A stretch of 64,000 bases of DNA from positions 3,117,593 through 3,181,592 of the forward strand of contig OY755242.1 in the NCBI GenBank assembly GCA_963576725.1. The letters are read 5' to 3'. This DNA is from Azorinus chamasolen (lineage: Eukaryota > Mollusca > Bivalvia > Cardiida > Solecurtidae). A program made the position numbers and the translations under genes. Positions 30,467-41,089 of this stretch are shown here, in pieces. How positions within the stretch are numbered: the stretch's first letter is position 1; each line of letters begins with the position of its first letter. The notes under the pieces are model-generated. The model was not told where the DNA came from and searched no databases. It saw only the letters and a program-made list of their open reading frames with translations.

Positions 30467-32473
30467 TCAGTTTAGGTTAGGTCTGAACATACCTATGAAT
30501 AGTTTCTCCTTTTGTCGTCTTGAGACTATACTGTCAGTCTGCATTTTGAATATTGGAAAGACTCTAAATTTGGATTGGTCTGTGCTGCATTCGGCAATGT
30601 GGCCACTCATTCTGAGCTTTCGTACTGTCGGATCTCTGATGTGTTGGCGATGAACAGTCATTCGCTTTCGTAAATCATTAGTTTCGCCAATGTATTCCCC
30701 ACCGCATCCATTGCATATAATTATATAAATTACATTTTTTACATTACAATTCATACTTTCTTTCACTGTAACTTTCTTGCCACATCTCAATATGTAAGAT
30801 TCGCCTTCAATTAAATGAATGCATAATCCACAGTTTGAGCGGTTACATCTGCTAACTGTAGGGGATGTATCATTTTCAGAAAACTTGGCTTTAGTTAGAA
30901 GTCTTTTTAAATTCGGTGGCTGGCGTTTGCTTTTTATAATTTTGTATTTATCAAGGGCATTTCTCATATGTGTGTCCCTCTTTAAAATGTTGATGTCGTG
31001 ATGAATGTCTGAGAATATCTCCGGGTTTCTAGGATTAAATGTACTAATGTATGTAATTGTATCTTGGTTTTGACTATTCTTTGGTTCATTGATGAGATTG
31101 TTTCGTTTCAAGGTTTTTGCCTTATCTATTCCAGCTTTTATCAACATGAGGGGATATTTCTGTTTGATCAAATACTGTTCAAGCTCAGTTGCACGTTGAT
31201 GAAATGTTTCGTCGTTGGAAACTATTGTTCTGAGTCGTCTTGCAAGTGAAAATGGTATGCTAACTTTTGTATGTTTTGGGTGACACGATGTGAAAAGGAG
31301 ATATATTTTGCTGTCTGTCGGCTTATAATAAATATCTGTTTCTATTGTTGTTTCCTTTTTCATGACAAGACAGTCTAAAAACGGAAGTTGTTTATCACTG
31401 ACATCCATAGTGAATTTGATATGTTCATTTAAGTTGTCCAGAATGCTTCGTAGTGTATTAAGTTCTTCCGTCGTCTTGGTCCACGGAATAAAACAATCAT
31501 CTAAAAATCTTTTCCAAAATGATTTGAATTGTGCTGAAAATTCCGATCCAAATTCTTCATTGATCCTAGTATACAGTATTTGCTCGAGGTAGCCGATGGT
31601 TAGTGTTGCATACGTTGGGGCGACCTTGGTCCCCATTGCAGTTCCTTTTATTTGACGGTAAAACTCGTTGTTAAAATCAAATGTATTATTTTCAAGAATA
31701 AATCTCAATGAGTCTATAATGAATTCTTTGGTAAATCGCCCGGGTATTTCAAGCCAAAAACTAATCGCTTCAAGCCCGAGTGTATGACAAATATTTGAGT
31801 ACAGAGATTCGACATCAAAGGAAACTAGAAGCGTGTTAAGAGGGATGGTGGTTTGCAATTGCTTCAGAAAATCTGTTGTGTCTCTTAAGAAACTAGGCAC
31901 ATGTTTTACTAATGGTTTTAAAATGATATCAATAAGGTTGCTGAGTCTACTGGTTAGGCATGTTGGCCCGGCAATGATTGGTCTAAGTTTCAAGTCGTTC
32001 ACTTCTCCAATGTTTACTGTCGAATTTACTGCATTTTCACAGTGTTGTTTTATTTCACTACTTTTGTGAACTTTCGGTAATCCATAAAATTGACTGTTTT
32101 TAATTTCGAAATTTTCTAAATATTTAAATTTAGTATTCATTATTATCACAGCTCCCCCCTTGTCTGCTTCCTTAATAATGATATTAGAATTTGATGAAAG
32201 AGATTTGATTGCATTTCTTTCATTTTTACTTATGTTAGTTTTGGTAGAAGAAGTTGCATTTAAAGGAATGTTTTCGACATTTTTAATGAAAGTATTAAGT
32301 GATTGATTTCTGTCCATTGGAGGTATGAACATACTTTTGTTTCTTACAAGTGAATCGTCTGGGTCCTCTTTGTCATGAAAAAATTCTGCTAATCTGATTT
32401 TCCTACTAAATTCTGCAATGTCCTCTCTTATTTCATTTATATTTGAATTTTTCGGAGTTGGAGTGAATTTCAA
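30467..32473 (-). CDS. P1 reverse transcriptase / GIY-YIG endonuclease
   Basis: The 668-codon frame is open upstream to a stop near 32530, without ATG, so the true start is probably in ORF1 or lost to a frameshift; the TTG at 32473 is only where the family's GLKFTPTPK motif lies. Motifs in order: KEADKGGAVIIM (101-112), FYGLPKVHK (129-137), LRPIIAGP (163-170), SFDVESLYSNI (218-228), GTAMGTKVAPTYA (277-289), catalytic RFLDDCF (322-328), LPFLDCL (363-369). Then a Cys cluster C543-x4-C548-x2-C551 and GIY-YIG: VIYIIIC (581-587), EYIGETNDLRKRM (593-605). The stretch between KGGAVIIM and FYGLPK is about 45 residues shorter than I expect, suggesting an in-frame deletion. Function: target-primed reverse transcription with endonuclease nicking. 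Confidence 0.88.
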   Translation of the reverse strand: MKFTPTPKNSNINEIREDIAEFSRKIRLAEFFHDKEDPDDSLVRNKSMFIPPMDRNQSLNTFIKNVENIPLNATSSTKTNISKNERNAIKSLSSNSNIIIKEADKGGAVIIMNTKFKYLENFEIKNSQFYGLPKVHKSSEIKQHCENAVNSTVNIGEVNDLKLRPIIAGPTCLTSRLSNLIDIILKPLVKHVPSFLRDTTDFLKQLQTTIPLNTLLVSFDVESLYSNICHTLGLEAISFWLEIPGRFTKEFIIDSLRFILENNTFDFNNEFYRQIKGTAMGTKVAPTYATLTIGYLEQILYTRINEEFGSEFSAQFKSFWKRFLDDCFIPWTKTTEELNTLRSILDNLNEHIKFTMDVSDKQLPFLDCLVMKKETTIETDIYYKPTDSKIYLLFTSCHPKHTKVSIPFSLARRLRTIVSNDETFHQRATELEQYLIKQKYPLMLIKAGIDKAKTLKRNNLINEPKNSQNQDTITYISTFNPRNPEIFSDIHHDINILKRDTHMRNALDKYKIIKSKRQPPNLKRLLTKAKFSENDTSPTVSRCNRSNCGLCIHLIEGESYILRCGKKVTVKESMNCNVKNVIYIIICNGCGGEYIGETNDLRKRMTVHRQHIRDPTVRKLRMSGHIAECSTDQSKFRVFPIFKMQTDSIVSRRQKEKLFIGMFRPNLN

Positions 32474-32576
32474 TCCTTTCTGTAAAATGTTTTTTCTTCT
32501 TCTGAAAGTACTTTGTCCGAAAGATTAATAATTTTGATATCAATATTATCTTTATGTTCTGTATTTGAATGGTAAT

Positions 32577-33764
32577 TTACGTACCTCGTCTCATTCTCGG
32601 ATCTCTGTCTAAAAAACGGTTGTCGTCGCGGTTTTGCCATGCATTCCTTTCCCTTACTTCGCGGTTGGCTGGCTCTTGAAATGAATGTACGTTGCGACCG
32701 ATGTATGTGGTGCGTTCATAGGAATTGTCATTTGGTCTGTTATCAGTTCTGTTTCTCATATAAGATGTAGGTGTCGTTCTGTTATTGTGTCCTTCATTGG
32801 TATTATCGCGACTATATTCCCAGTTTTGTCGGTATCTTTGTCCGGAGTCTGTGGTCCTGGCTGTTGCGGGTATGTGGTTCCGGTCCTGCATGGTGTCACG
32901 CTGCTTTGGTCTTGGTTCGTACTGCTTCAAAAAGGGGTTTGAATTTGAGTATTTTTCATGAAATTCCTTTTCATATGTTTCCATGTATGGTTTGTATTTC
33001 CTTTCCAGAATGCGGTTTGAAATATTTTCATTTTGCCTGACCTCGGATTCCCACATGTGTTTAAGTTGTTCTCTGGTTTGGCCACTACATTTTCTTTCAA
33101 TAAGTGCAGTCATGTTTTCGTCACAAGATCTGAACTTTTGTTGATGGCTCTCGGAAAGAAGTTTTAATTTTTCAATCTCAAATTTGTAGTTGCTTAGAAC
33201 CTGCGATTCTCTGAGTTTCGTTTGTTCTTCAGTTTCGGTTGGTATTATGACTGCCTGGAGCTTTTTTGGAATGATGATGGGTGTTGAATTCAGCCAGGAT
33301 TAGTATTTATCTGCTAAAAGTTTGTTGCGAATATGCTGCCAGTAATGATTTTTACGAAATTCGACATTCCTGTTCCATGTCTGTGTGATTGAAGATTTTA
33401 TTCTTGAGGCATCGTTTAGCCAAGTGTTCCTTATAGGTTGTTCCGAACTCTGTGGGGTTTTATTGATGTTCTCTATAGCTTTAGTAACTGATGTTAAGGC
33501 AGTGGCGATATTTACCTGTGTTCCCTGTGTGGCGTCGTTGACTGGTCCGTTAGCAGTCTTTTCGCTAATAAGTTTCTGCTGATCCCGGATTTCTCTCAAG
33601 AGTTCCTTTATCTCTGACATTTCATTGAAGAATCGCTGCATCATGTTGTTTTCAGACGTTTCGGTATCGGAGTTGGTTGGCGTTACAGTTGTCTCCTCAA
33701 GTTCTTCCATTGTCCTATCCTGTCGACTGGAGGCTGTTCTCCCTCTGTTTCCACGGCCTGACAT
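32577..33764 (-). pseudogene. P1 ORF1 (gag-like), broken by one stop
   Basis: Two consecutive frames (33764-33300 and 33113-32577) are in the same phase, and the 186 bases between are open apart from the TAA at 33300-33302. So one nonsense codon splits a ~395-codon protein. The N-terminal part has a likely coiled coil (NEMSEIKELLREIRDQQKLI); the C-terminal part is basic and Asn/Arg-rich (NRTDNRPNDNSYERTTYIGR). After the end at 32577 a different frame continues with IINLSDKVLSEEEKTF, which normally leads into GLKFTPTPK, so at least two small indels separate ORF1 from RT. It may originally have been one fused ORF; this is inference. No recognised enzymatic motif. Confidence 0.75.
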
Positions 33765-33768
33765 TACG

Positions 33769-33834
33769 TCCCGTAGTGTGTATTAAATAAAGAAGTGTGG
33801 AAAGGGTTCCCACACTACGGGAATATAATAAAGC
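33769..33834 (-). promoter_or_regulatory. P1 terminal repeat with 12-bp inverted repeat next to the ORF1 start
   Basis: TCCCGTAGTGTG at 33769-33780 is the exact complement of CACACTACGGGA at 33811-33822. A competing hairpin exists within the repeat (AGTGTGG with CCACACT). On the minus-strand RNA the big hairpin ends about 5 nt before the ORF1 ATG. Confidence 0.65.
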
Positions 33835-33837
33835 TTT

Positions 33838-33863
33838 ATATATATATATATATATATAAAACT
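33838..33863. repeat. (TA)n microsatellite, right flank of P1
   Basis: TA run directly after the terminal repeat; together with 30196-30246 it shows P1 lies within a TA tract. Confidence 0.9.
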
Positions 33864-35860
33864 ATTTTCAGCATATATATATGAACATCAGTGTAAACCT
33901 TGCATTTAAGCACATCGTCACATCATGACATATCATGTACAAAATGGTACACAATAGACACTTACAACGACCATACATTTACAAGGCCATCGAATCAATA
34001 AAGTATACAAGTTATTCCTGCATCATTTAACCCTTTTTCCTGAAGAACGCGACTTCATTGGTATTTGCTAACAGTTAAGATTCGGAACAGACTTCACGAA
34101 ATAAGGCGTCTGATCTGGATCCAAACTGTCTGATACTCGTTTTAGTTTTGTTTCGTATTTTTCTATTTAAAAATGCAACAGTCCATTTGCAGACGACAAA
34201 TTCAAAGCAGGCGATATTAACGGCAGGATATGTATTAGGTACCGGTAGGAATCGTTATCAACTGACAATATACACCCAAGTATAGTATCCAGTGAAACGT
34301 AGGAAGGAGAAGTTATGCGGGTATCCGAGATTTTACGAATGAAAAGTGACGTACATGTAGTTAATATTATTGATACCCAGGTATGCACATAATTACAAAT
34401 TGCCTCTGGATGAAACAACATAATACCTACAAGGTATGAAATACCATACACCTATGTGTACTCTCCAACGAAACGTACATAGGAAAAGTAATACAGGTAC
34501 GATTAACAAAGGGGTTGAAAACAAGCTAGGCAAAGAAAAACATATGTTAAACAGACACTCAAAATAAGAGGGAATAGTAACCTTATAGAAAGGTTTCACC
34601 TTAGTGCGGGAAGATGCTCGATTTGTCTTCATTATTTGGCTACTTAATACAGGTTACGCTGTAAACAATTCAACACAGACGACATGAGCACACTGAATAA
34701 AATTTACAAACAGTTTTGATCCAGATCTGACGATATTGGCATCTGATCAGGGTCAAAATCGTCTGACGCTTGTATTGATGTGTCTCCAATAAATCTCCCA
34801 ACATCAGATGCATGATAAAGATACAATGTCACGTAAAAGATGATTGACTGTAATTTACACAATTCACTCCCAACGAAACGTACATATAATCGAAATAACT
34901 CATAGGTAACGCATAACACTCGATAGACAGTGTGCCTTTGAAGGATACACCCACCTTGTTTAGGCATTGCCTTCTATATTACATATACCTGCCAAATATG
35001 TAAAACAGACACTGGTCTCAGCTAAGCTTGAACACCTTTGCAGTGTTGCAAACGGGAAAAGTGTGGTCATTTTATTCATGGGCACTATAAGTCCTCTCCA
35101 TTGATATCTATCTTCCAAGAAGAGCCCTTCAGCGAAGACGGGTTATCACTCAAATTATTAAGATGAACAACCGTAAAATATAGTCAATATAGGTCAACAT
35201 TTAAACTCGTGAATATTCATGTATGAAATCGCAAACACCTAGTTTGCAATGTGCGTCGTACATATTTAATTTAACCATTTACGAGATATATATATATATA
35301 TATAGTACACCTAGATCAGATAGCTCCAGTTTAATAAATAAAATGCAATAGCTCTCAAACATTAAAATTGTAAATGTAAACCACATTGAGCAGCAGCCCA
35401 TAAATAAAATATTGCACCCGTTTTGGCTGAACAAAGACCGCGCTCAAACGGACATAGTGAAAACAACGGTATTTCGACTAGGCTTACATTTGCAACTCCG
35501 TCAATGTGTTCAATGCTATATCATATCAACAGACACCTTTTGCATCGGGTTGACGGTTGATAAAAGAATACATCGACACCTGTTTGCGAACTACGTGCCG
35601 AAATTGCTAAAGATTGACAGTATATACCTTGTTTATACAGTATATGCCCTGTCTATACCCCCGTGTTTGTACGCTCGATTCTAAAATATAAGTAATAGGA
35701 GAAACAGGAATGCAGGTGTCGATTAGAACGTGGTAACAATAGGGAACACACTTATTGATGAGTAAACTAGCATCCATAAGGCATCTAGATTAAATCAAGG
35801 AAATTAGTACCAATCAGGAACCGTCAATAAGGGACCTAATGTTAAAAAATTCTTACTAAT
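33864..35860. other. Spacer with MITE-like debris
   Basis: Recognisable words are ATCTGATCTGGATCCAAACT (34109), TTTTGATCCAGATCTGACGA (34714) with GATCAGGGTCAAAATCGTCT, and a (TA)n run at about 35286-35303. No gene is seen. Confidence 0.4.
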
Positions 35861-36442
35861 TGTCGGGTACGTCTAACGTCGTGCGAAATCTTGGCTCCAC
35901 GGCGCCAAGACGTCACGTACCCTTACGTAACGTCACCAGTGGCGTTAAAGAGAAAGCAAGCACGACTTGAATAAAGTAGTAAACAGATAAGACGCTAAAT
36001 TTCCTTTTCATCCATCTTCAAAGTAGAGTAACCATATTTTTGGTGCCGTGACGAAGTGGACAATGCAGTGGAATACACGTCTAACACAATGCGAAACACA
36101 ATAAATTAAGCGAAGTTCGAAGAAGAAGACTTTTCAAGCTTAAGCCGGAGAAAACTTCTACAGATACTAACAGAAAAAATCGAATTGACCGGGACAATAA
36201 ATGAGAACTATGCGGAAGTCGAGGATTTAATGTCAGAACTTGTAGAAAGTGAACAAAATTTTATCGATCTGGAACTGAAACTCGACATCATTAGCGAGAG
36301 AAGTTCAATATGGAAAATTAGTCAAACAGGGAGAGCCACACACGACATGACACTGCACCAAACACCATCAAACAAGAAACGGTTAAGCCACAGGACAAAA
36401 CATAACAGGACGCAGATCAAGACGAAAAACATTAAACATTAA
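35861..36442 (+). mobile_element. BEL/Pao-like 5' fragment (LTR, PBS, gag start)
   Basis: A putative LTR runs TGTCGGGTACGTC...GAGTAACCA (35861-36034) with AATAAA inside. TATTTT and TGGTGCCGTGACGAAG (36041-36056) follow; TTTTGGTGCCGTGAC is typical of the PBS region of BEL/Pao elements. A frame then reads FSSLSRRKLLQILTEKIE and NYAEVEDLMSELVESEQNFI, similar in character to BEL/Pao gag N-termini (helical, acidic, leucine-rich). There is no ATG after the upstream stop, and the element breaks off at about 36440. The second LTR is absent. Confidence 0.5.
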
Positions 36443-36474
36443 ACATTAAGCATATTAAACAACAAAATTGACCA

Positions 36475-36610
36475 TATGCTGAAAGCAGGAGTACCGCCTT
36501 GGAACGGTCAGTAACCAAAATAAGCTACTGGGGGACTTAAACCTGGTTTACGGGTACCCAATCTCGTCCTTATCCCACTTTCACCAAATTCAAAATGTAA
36601 ATAAAATTCC
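36475..36610 (-). mobile_element. P2 3' UTR fragment (minus)
   Basis: AGTACCGCCTTGGAACGGTC, GGGGACTTAAACCTGGTTTA and TACCCAATCTCGTCCTTATC mirror the UTR at 38140-38240. Confidence 0.7.
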
Positions 36611-36959
36611 CCCTCCAGACAACTTCACAACATGCATAACGATGTCTAAAATAAAATGATTTGAAAATAAACGTCTGAGGTACACAAGCAACGTCATCAT
36701 TTAAATGACGTCATAATTTAAAAGTAAGGGAAAACTATATGAAACACTTCTACACCGACATTTTATAAAAAGTACATCGCAAGAAGATACAAATACTAGT
36801 GGATATTAAACATGCATAACTGATTTGTTTGAAAAAGAATAAACTTGACATCGTAGACATGTACTCAAATCTACAACATGATGAGAGTCACTACAGCTGG
36901 GGACCGTACGTAACCATCATCACACGTGCGCTTGAAAAGTAGCAGCACTTTTTATCACA

Positions 36960-38400
36960 AAACTTACTTTACTGAAGAACAAATGAAATATAGCACTAAT
37001 TGGACGTGATCAGATGTTTGCGAATCACTAACTTTTCTTTGGGGTAACATATTTGTACGTTATCGGAATGCTATATACCGTCAGGTAATTGGTATTCCTA
37101 TGGGTACGAATTGTGCACCACTTGTCGCAGATTTGTTTTTGTACTGCTATGAGAGAGATTTCATGTTGCGTTTGAATCCTAAATCACAAGTAGATGTTAT
37201 AAAAGGCTTCAATGAAACTTGTCGATATTTGGATGATATTTTTAAGCTAGATAACCCTTTCTTTGATGCTCTGATTCCTACACTTTATCCTACAGATCTC
37301 AAATTGAATAAAGCTAACCCGTCCGACAATTATGCAGCGTTTCTTGATCTAGACCTTAAATTTGATAATGGAATGATTTCTTCTAAAATATATGACAAAA
37401 GGGATGATTTTGATTTTAATATTGTACATTTTCCTCATCTTGACTTAGGGGGTGTATATATCTCAACGTATTCATTTTGCTAGAGCTTATTCATTTATTG
37501 ACGATTTTAACAGTCGAAATCTCATTGTTACTGAAAGACTGCTTAAGCAAGGATATATATATACCATAAACTAAGAACTAAGAAAAACTTTCTCTATTTT
37601 TTACTATCGAAATCTCTCGCTTATTGGTAAGTACCAATGTAATCTCAAGGCGCTTCTGTGACACGGTATTTCACATCCTGATTTTTAAGGTGATGTGATT
37701 TACAAACTTCGTAAAATTATTGGACATACCGATTTTCTCACTGTGTTCATCAAATATGTTAAAAAACATTAAAAAGGGATATGATCCTGTAGTACTACAA
37801 CATACTGCATGTTTGGTTGTCAACCCTTTTACAGTTGCCAATTACGCTGGCCTCTTTGCATGTATGCCAAAAAGAAAGGTTTAGTACTCTATGAAGGCGA
37901 CCTCTTGAATCCAGAAACGGAAGGAGAACGTCGGATATCTGTACTATTTTCGTTTTTGTCGTACCCTTAAATTACTTTTTCTACAGTTACTCTGTTTGCA
38001 GCTCAATCATTTAGTACACTAGCGATAGGTGTATACAGTTTGTTCAATTAAATGTTTTCGTTATACAAGCACTTTAACACTGTATTTACCATCGCGGTTG
38101 TTGTAGATTAGTCGGAGAGGGGGTACGTTTATTTACACTGTTTGTCTTTTAGGGTGGGGATGGAATAAGTGTGAGGTTGGGCGCCTAAAAGTCGGTTTAA
38201 CCCACCCCAGTGACTTTTGTCACTGACCGTTCCAAGTCGGTACTTCAATCTTCCCACTATTGTATGTTTTTTTTGTCTTTGTGCGTCTCTTGATGTTTTT
38301 TATAGTTATGTTCATTTGCTGTTTCCTTGTGTTGCTGTTCGGGCGGCTATTTGTTCTGTATGTGGTGTTTCCTGCATGACTCATTTTTGTACTTTTACCA
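36960..38400 (+). pseudogene. P2 Penelope-type RT, decayed, with 3' UTR
   Basis: The RT region is open at 37100-37483: GIPMGTNCAPLVADLFLYCY just at the start, RYLDDIFKL (catalytic DD), then FLDLDLKF. Upstream the same frame reads SDVCESLTFLWGNIFVRY after a TGA. At 37446 the product loses residues between LD and GGVYIS, and later parts continue in other frames to about 37960. The 3' UTR (38130-38400) has the conserved GTGACTTTTGTCACTGACCG stem and ends ATTTTTGTACTTTTA. RT motif layout matches P1 (G.MGT..AP / LDD / FLD), so I place it among Penelope-like RTs; there is no C-terminal GIY-YIG. Confidence 0.7.
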
Positions 38401-38424
38401 ATTTCAATGGATATGTTACTGAGT

Positions 38425-40960
38425 CGCAGACGTTCTATGACTGCTTGAAGTCTCCCATAAATTCGAATCATATCCTGTCCAGTGTACAAAACTTTACATA
38501 TCCTCGCTCGTTACTACACAACGAAGTTGCGTCTTGCATTGTCGGATTTCAATTGACACATGCAATTACGGAAAAGCCGCACATGATCTTAAGTGCATAC
38601 ATGCATAGAGTTACCGCGGCCCGACAGCAATATTCATAGCATGCAAAGTTTTCATGACAAAGATAAACGTCTACGATCTCTTCTTAATAAAGGTCCCAAC
38701 TATAGAATACCTTACTTGGTAGATATCAACTCTTTTCTAGGTCAAATTGCTGAGGATTTATACAATTTTAGTATTAAATGGTGTCGAAGAGAACACATAC
38801 AAAAATGAGTCATGCAGGAAACACCACATACATAAACAAACAGTCGCCCGAACAGCAACACAGGGAAACAGCAAATGTACATAACTATAAAAACATCAAA
38901 ATTACAAAAATGAGTCAAGTTTAATCTAATGCTCTTTCGAATTGGAAACAATAGTTTTTTGATATTATTGACAAACGCATTTCATTTTATAGCTATAATG
39001 AACACCTTTTTCTACCTAAACCTAGAAATTCTTTTAGACAGCTTAAAAAGGGTTTACAGGATTTCAATTAAAATTACGTTTTTGTACCTGCTGATAATGT
39101 GATTATTATTTGACGATTACATTATATCGATGTGTTGATGCAGGAAATTATTAATACCAGGTCATACATATCAATTACTACTGGTCGTTTCAGACCATGT
39201 TAAACAGTGCGAACAACTATATTAAAATTACATAACATAAACTCCCTACAATGCATTGGCTATCAAAACTACATAAAAACCATACAAAGCGCGTTTCATT
39301 GCAAATTCTAGCTCTTGTACAACTACCAAAGTATCTGTACTTTTGACTTCTTGTTTTAACAAAGATAAAAGAACATGTGACATTCTATTGTGATAAGACA
39401 TGAGAATTCTGGAATAAATCTTTTCTGGTCTATTAAGAACTCTTCAGAAGTCTTAAACAAACTTAAGAACAAAAGGTTTCTTGCATCCAGCCTAAGCTCA
39501 TATGATATTTCTACTTTGTACACAAGCCGTCCTCATAATTTAGCTAACAATAAACTTACTTAATCCAGAAAGTATTTGCCGAGAAAAACCATCATTTCTG
39601 CTATGCAATGCTGATAAAGCTTTCTTTACTGACGAGCAAATGAAATAATACACCAGCTCAGCATGCTCAGAAGTTTGCGAATCACTAACCTTTCTTCTGG
39701 ATAACATATTTGTACTTTATGGGAATGCTACATGCATATACCGTCAGGTGATTGGTATTCCTATGTGTACGAATTATGCACCACTGATCGCCGATTTGTT
39801 TGTGTACTGCTATGAGAGATTGTTCATGTTACGTTTGAATCCATTATCACAAGATGTTATAAAAGCCTTCAATGAAACTTCATGATATTTGGATGATATT
39901 TTTAATTTAGATAACCCTGTCTTTGATGCTTTGATTCCTACAATGTACCCGAAAAAACTCAAATTGATTAAAGCCAACCCTTCCGACACCTATGCAGCTT
40001 TTCTTGATCTAGACCTAAAAAATGACAATGGAATTATTTCTTCTATAATATTTTATAAAGGAGATTATATTGATTTTAATATTGTAAATTTCCCTCATCT
40101 TGATGGAGATGTTCCTCGTGCCCCATCTTGCGGGGTTTATATATCTCAACTTATTCGTTTCGCTAGGGCTTTTCTTTTGTTGATGATTTTAACAGTCGAA
40201 ATCTCATTTTAACTGAAAAGCTGCTTAAGCATCATACACTAAGAAAAACATCCTCTAAATTTTATTATCGAATTCTCTCACTTCTTGGCAAGTACCAATG
40301 TAATCTCAAGGCGTTTCTGCAACACGGTGTTTCACATCCTGAATTTATGGTGATGTGGTTTACAAACTTCTTAAAATTATTGGACATACCCATTTTTCTC
40401 ACTTTGTTCACTAAATACATTAAACAATTCATGAAAAAGGGACATGATCCTGTAGTATTACAACATACTGCATGCCTGGTTGCCAACCCTTTTACAGTAG
40501 GCAATCACGCTTGCCTCTTTGCATGACGGCAATAAGACAAATTTAGTTCTGTATGAAGGCGACCTCTTTAATCCGGAGGCAGAAGGAGGACGTCGGTTAT
40601 TTGTATAATCTCTTTTTTTGTCGTACCTTTTATTACTTTTTTACAGTTACTCCGTTTGCAGATGAATCATTGAGTACTCTAGCGATAGATGGATACGGTT
40701 ACTTCTTTAATTATGTTTTCGTTTTACATGCACTTTACCACTGTATTTGCCATCGCGGTTGTTGTAGATTAGTCGGAGATGGGATACATTTATCTACACT
40801 GTTCGTACGTTTATTTACATTGGTTGTCTTTTAGGGCAGGGATGGAATAAGTGTGAGGTTGGGCGCCCAAAAACCTGTTTAACCCCTAGTGAATTTTGTC
40901 ACTGACCGTTCCAATGTCGTACTTCCATCTTCGTCCTATTGTATGTTTGTTTACATATAA
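38425..40960 (+). pseudogene. P2 Penelope-type copy, heavily decayed
   Basis: N-terminal remnants (IPYLVDINSFLGQIAEDLYN at 38700-38760; LPTMHWLSKLHKN at about 39250) lead to RT remnants around 39750-39850 and an open frame 39889-40212 (MDDIFNLDNPVFDALIPTMY). Its DD motif survives partly (YLDD changed near 39889). The tail continues to ACLVANPFTVGNHA-like sequence near 40500 and a 3' UTR to about 40950. A minus-strand P2 3'-UTR fragment, 38798-38900, interrupts it. Many stops and frame changes. Confidence 0.65.
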
Positions 40961-41089
40961 TAACAACAACGTTGTCTATGCACAAAATTGTCCCAGTTTA
41001 AGAACCCAACATTGCTTCAGTATAGCACAAAAACAGAAAGTAGATGGGGTACAATTACCCTACAAATTATAACAAATGCTAACACGCGC

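Larger units (their letters stand above)
30245..33834 (-). mobile_element. Penelope-like element P1 (RT + GIY-YIG), nearly complete
   Basis: Two identical 48-bp terminal repeats (30245-30292 and 33787-33834, ATAAAGAAGTGTGGAAAGGG...AATAAAGC) bound a minus-strand unit with a gag-like ORF1 and a pol with RT and C-terminal GIY-YIG endonuclease. The element sits inside a (TA)n tract. Damage visible: one stop in ORF1, frame changes between ORF1 and pol, and a shortened RT N-terminal region. RT fused to GIY-YIG defines Penelope-like elements; the cysteine-rich linker suggests the Neptune/Poseidon side, which is inference. Confidence 0.85.
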
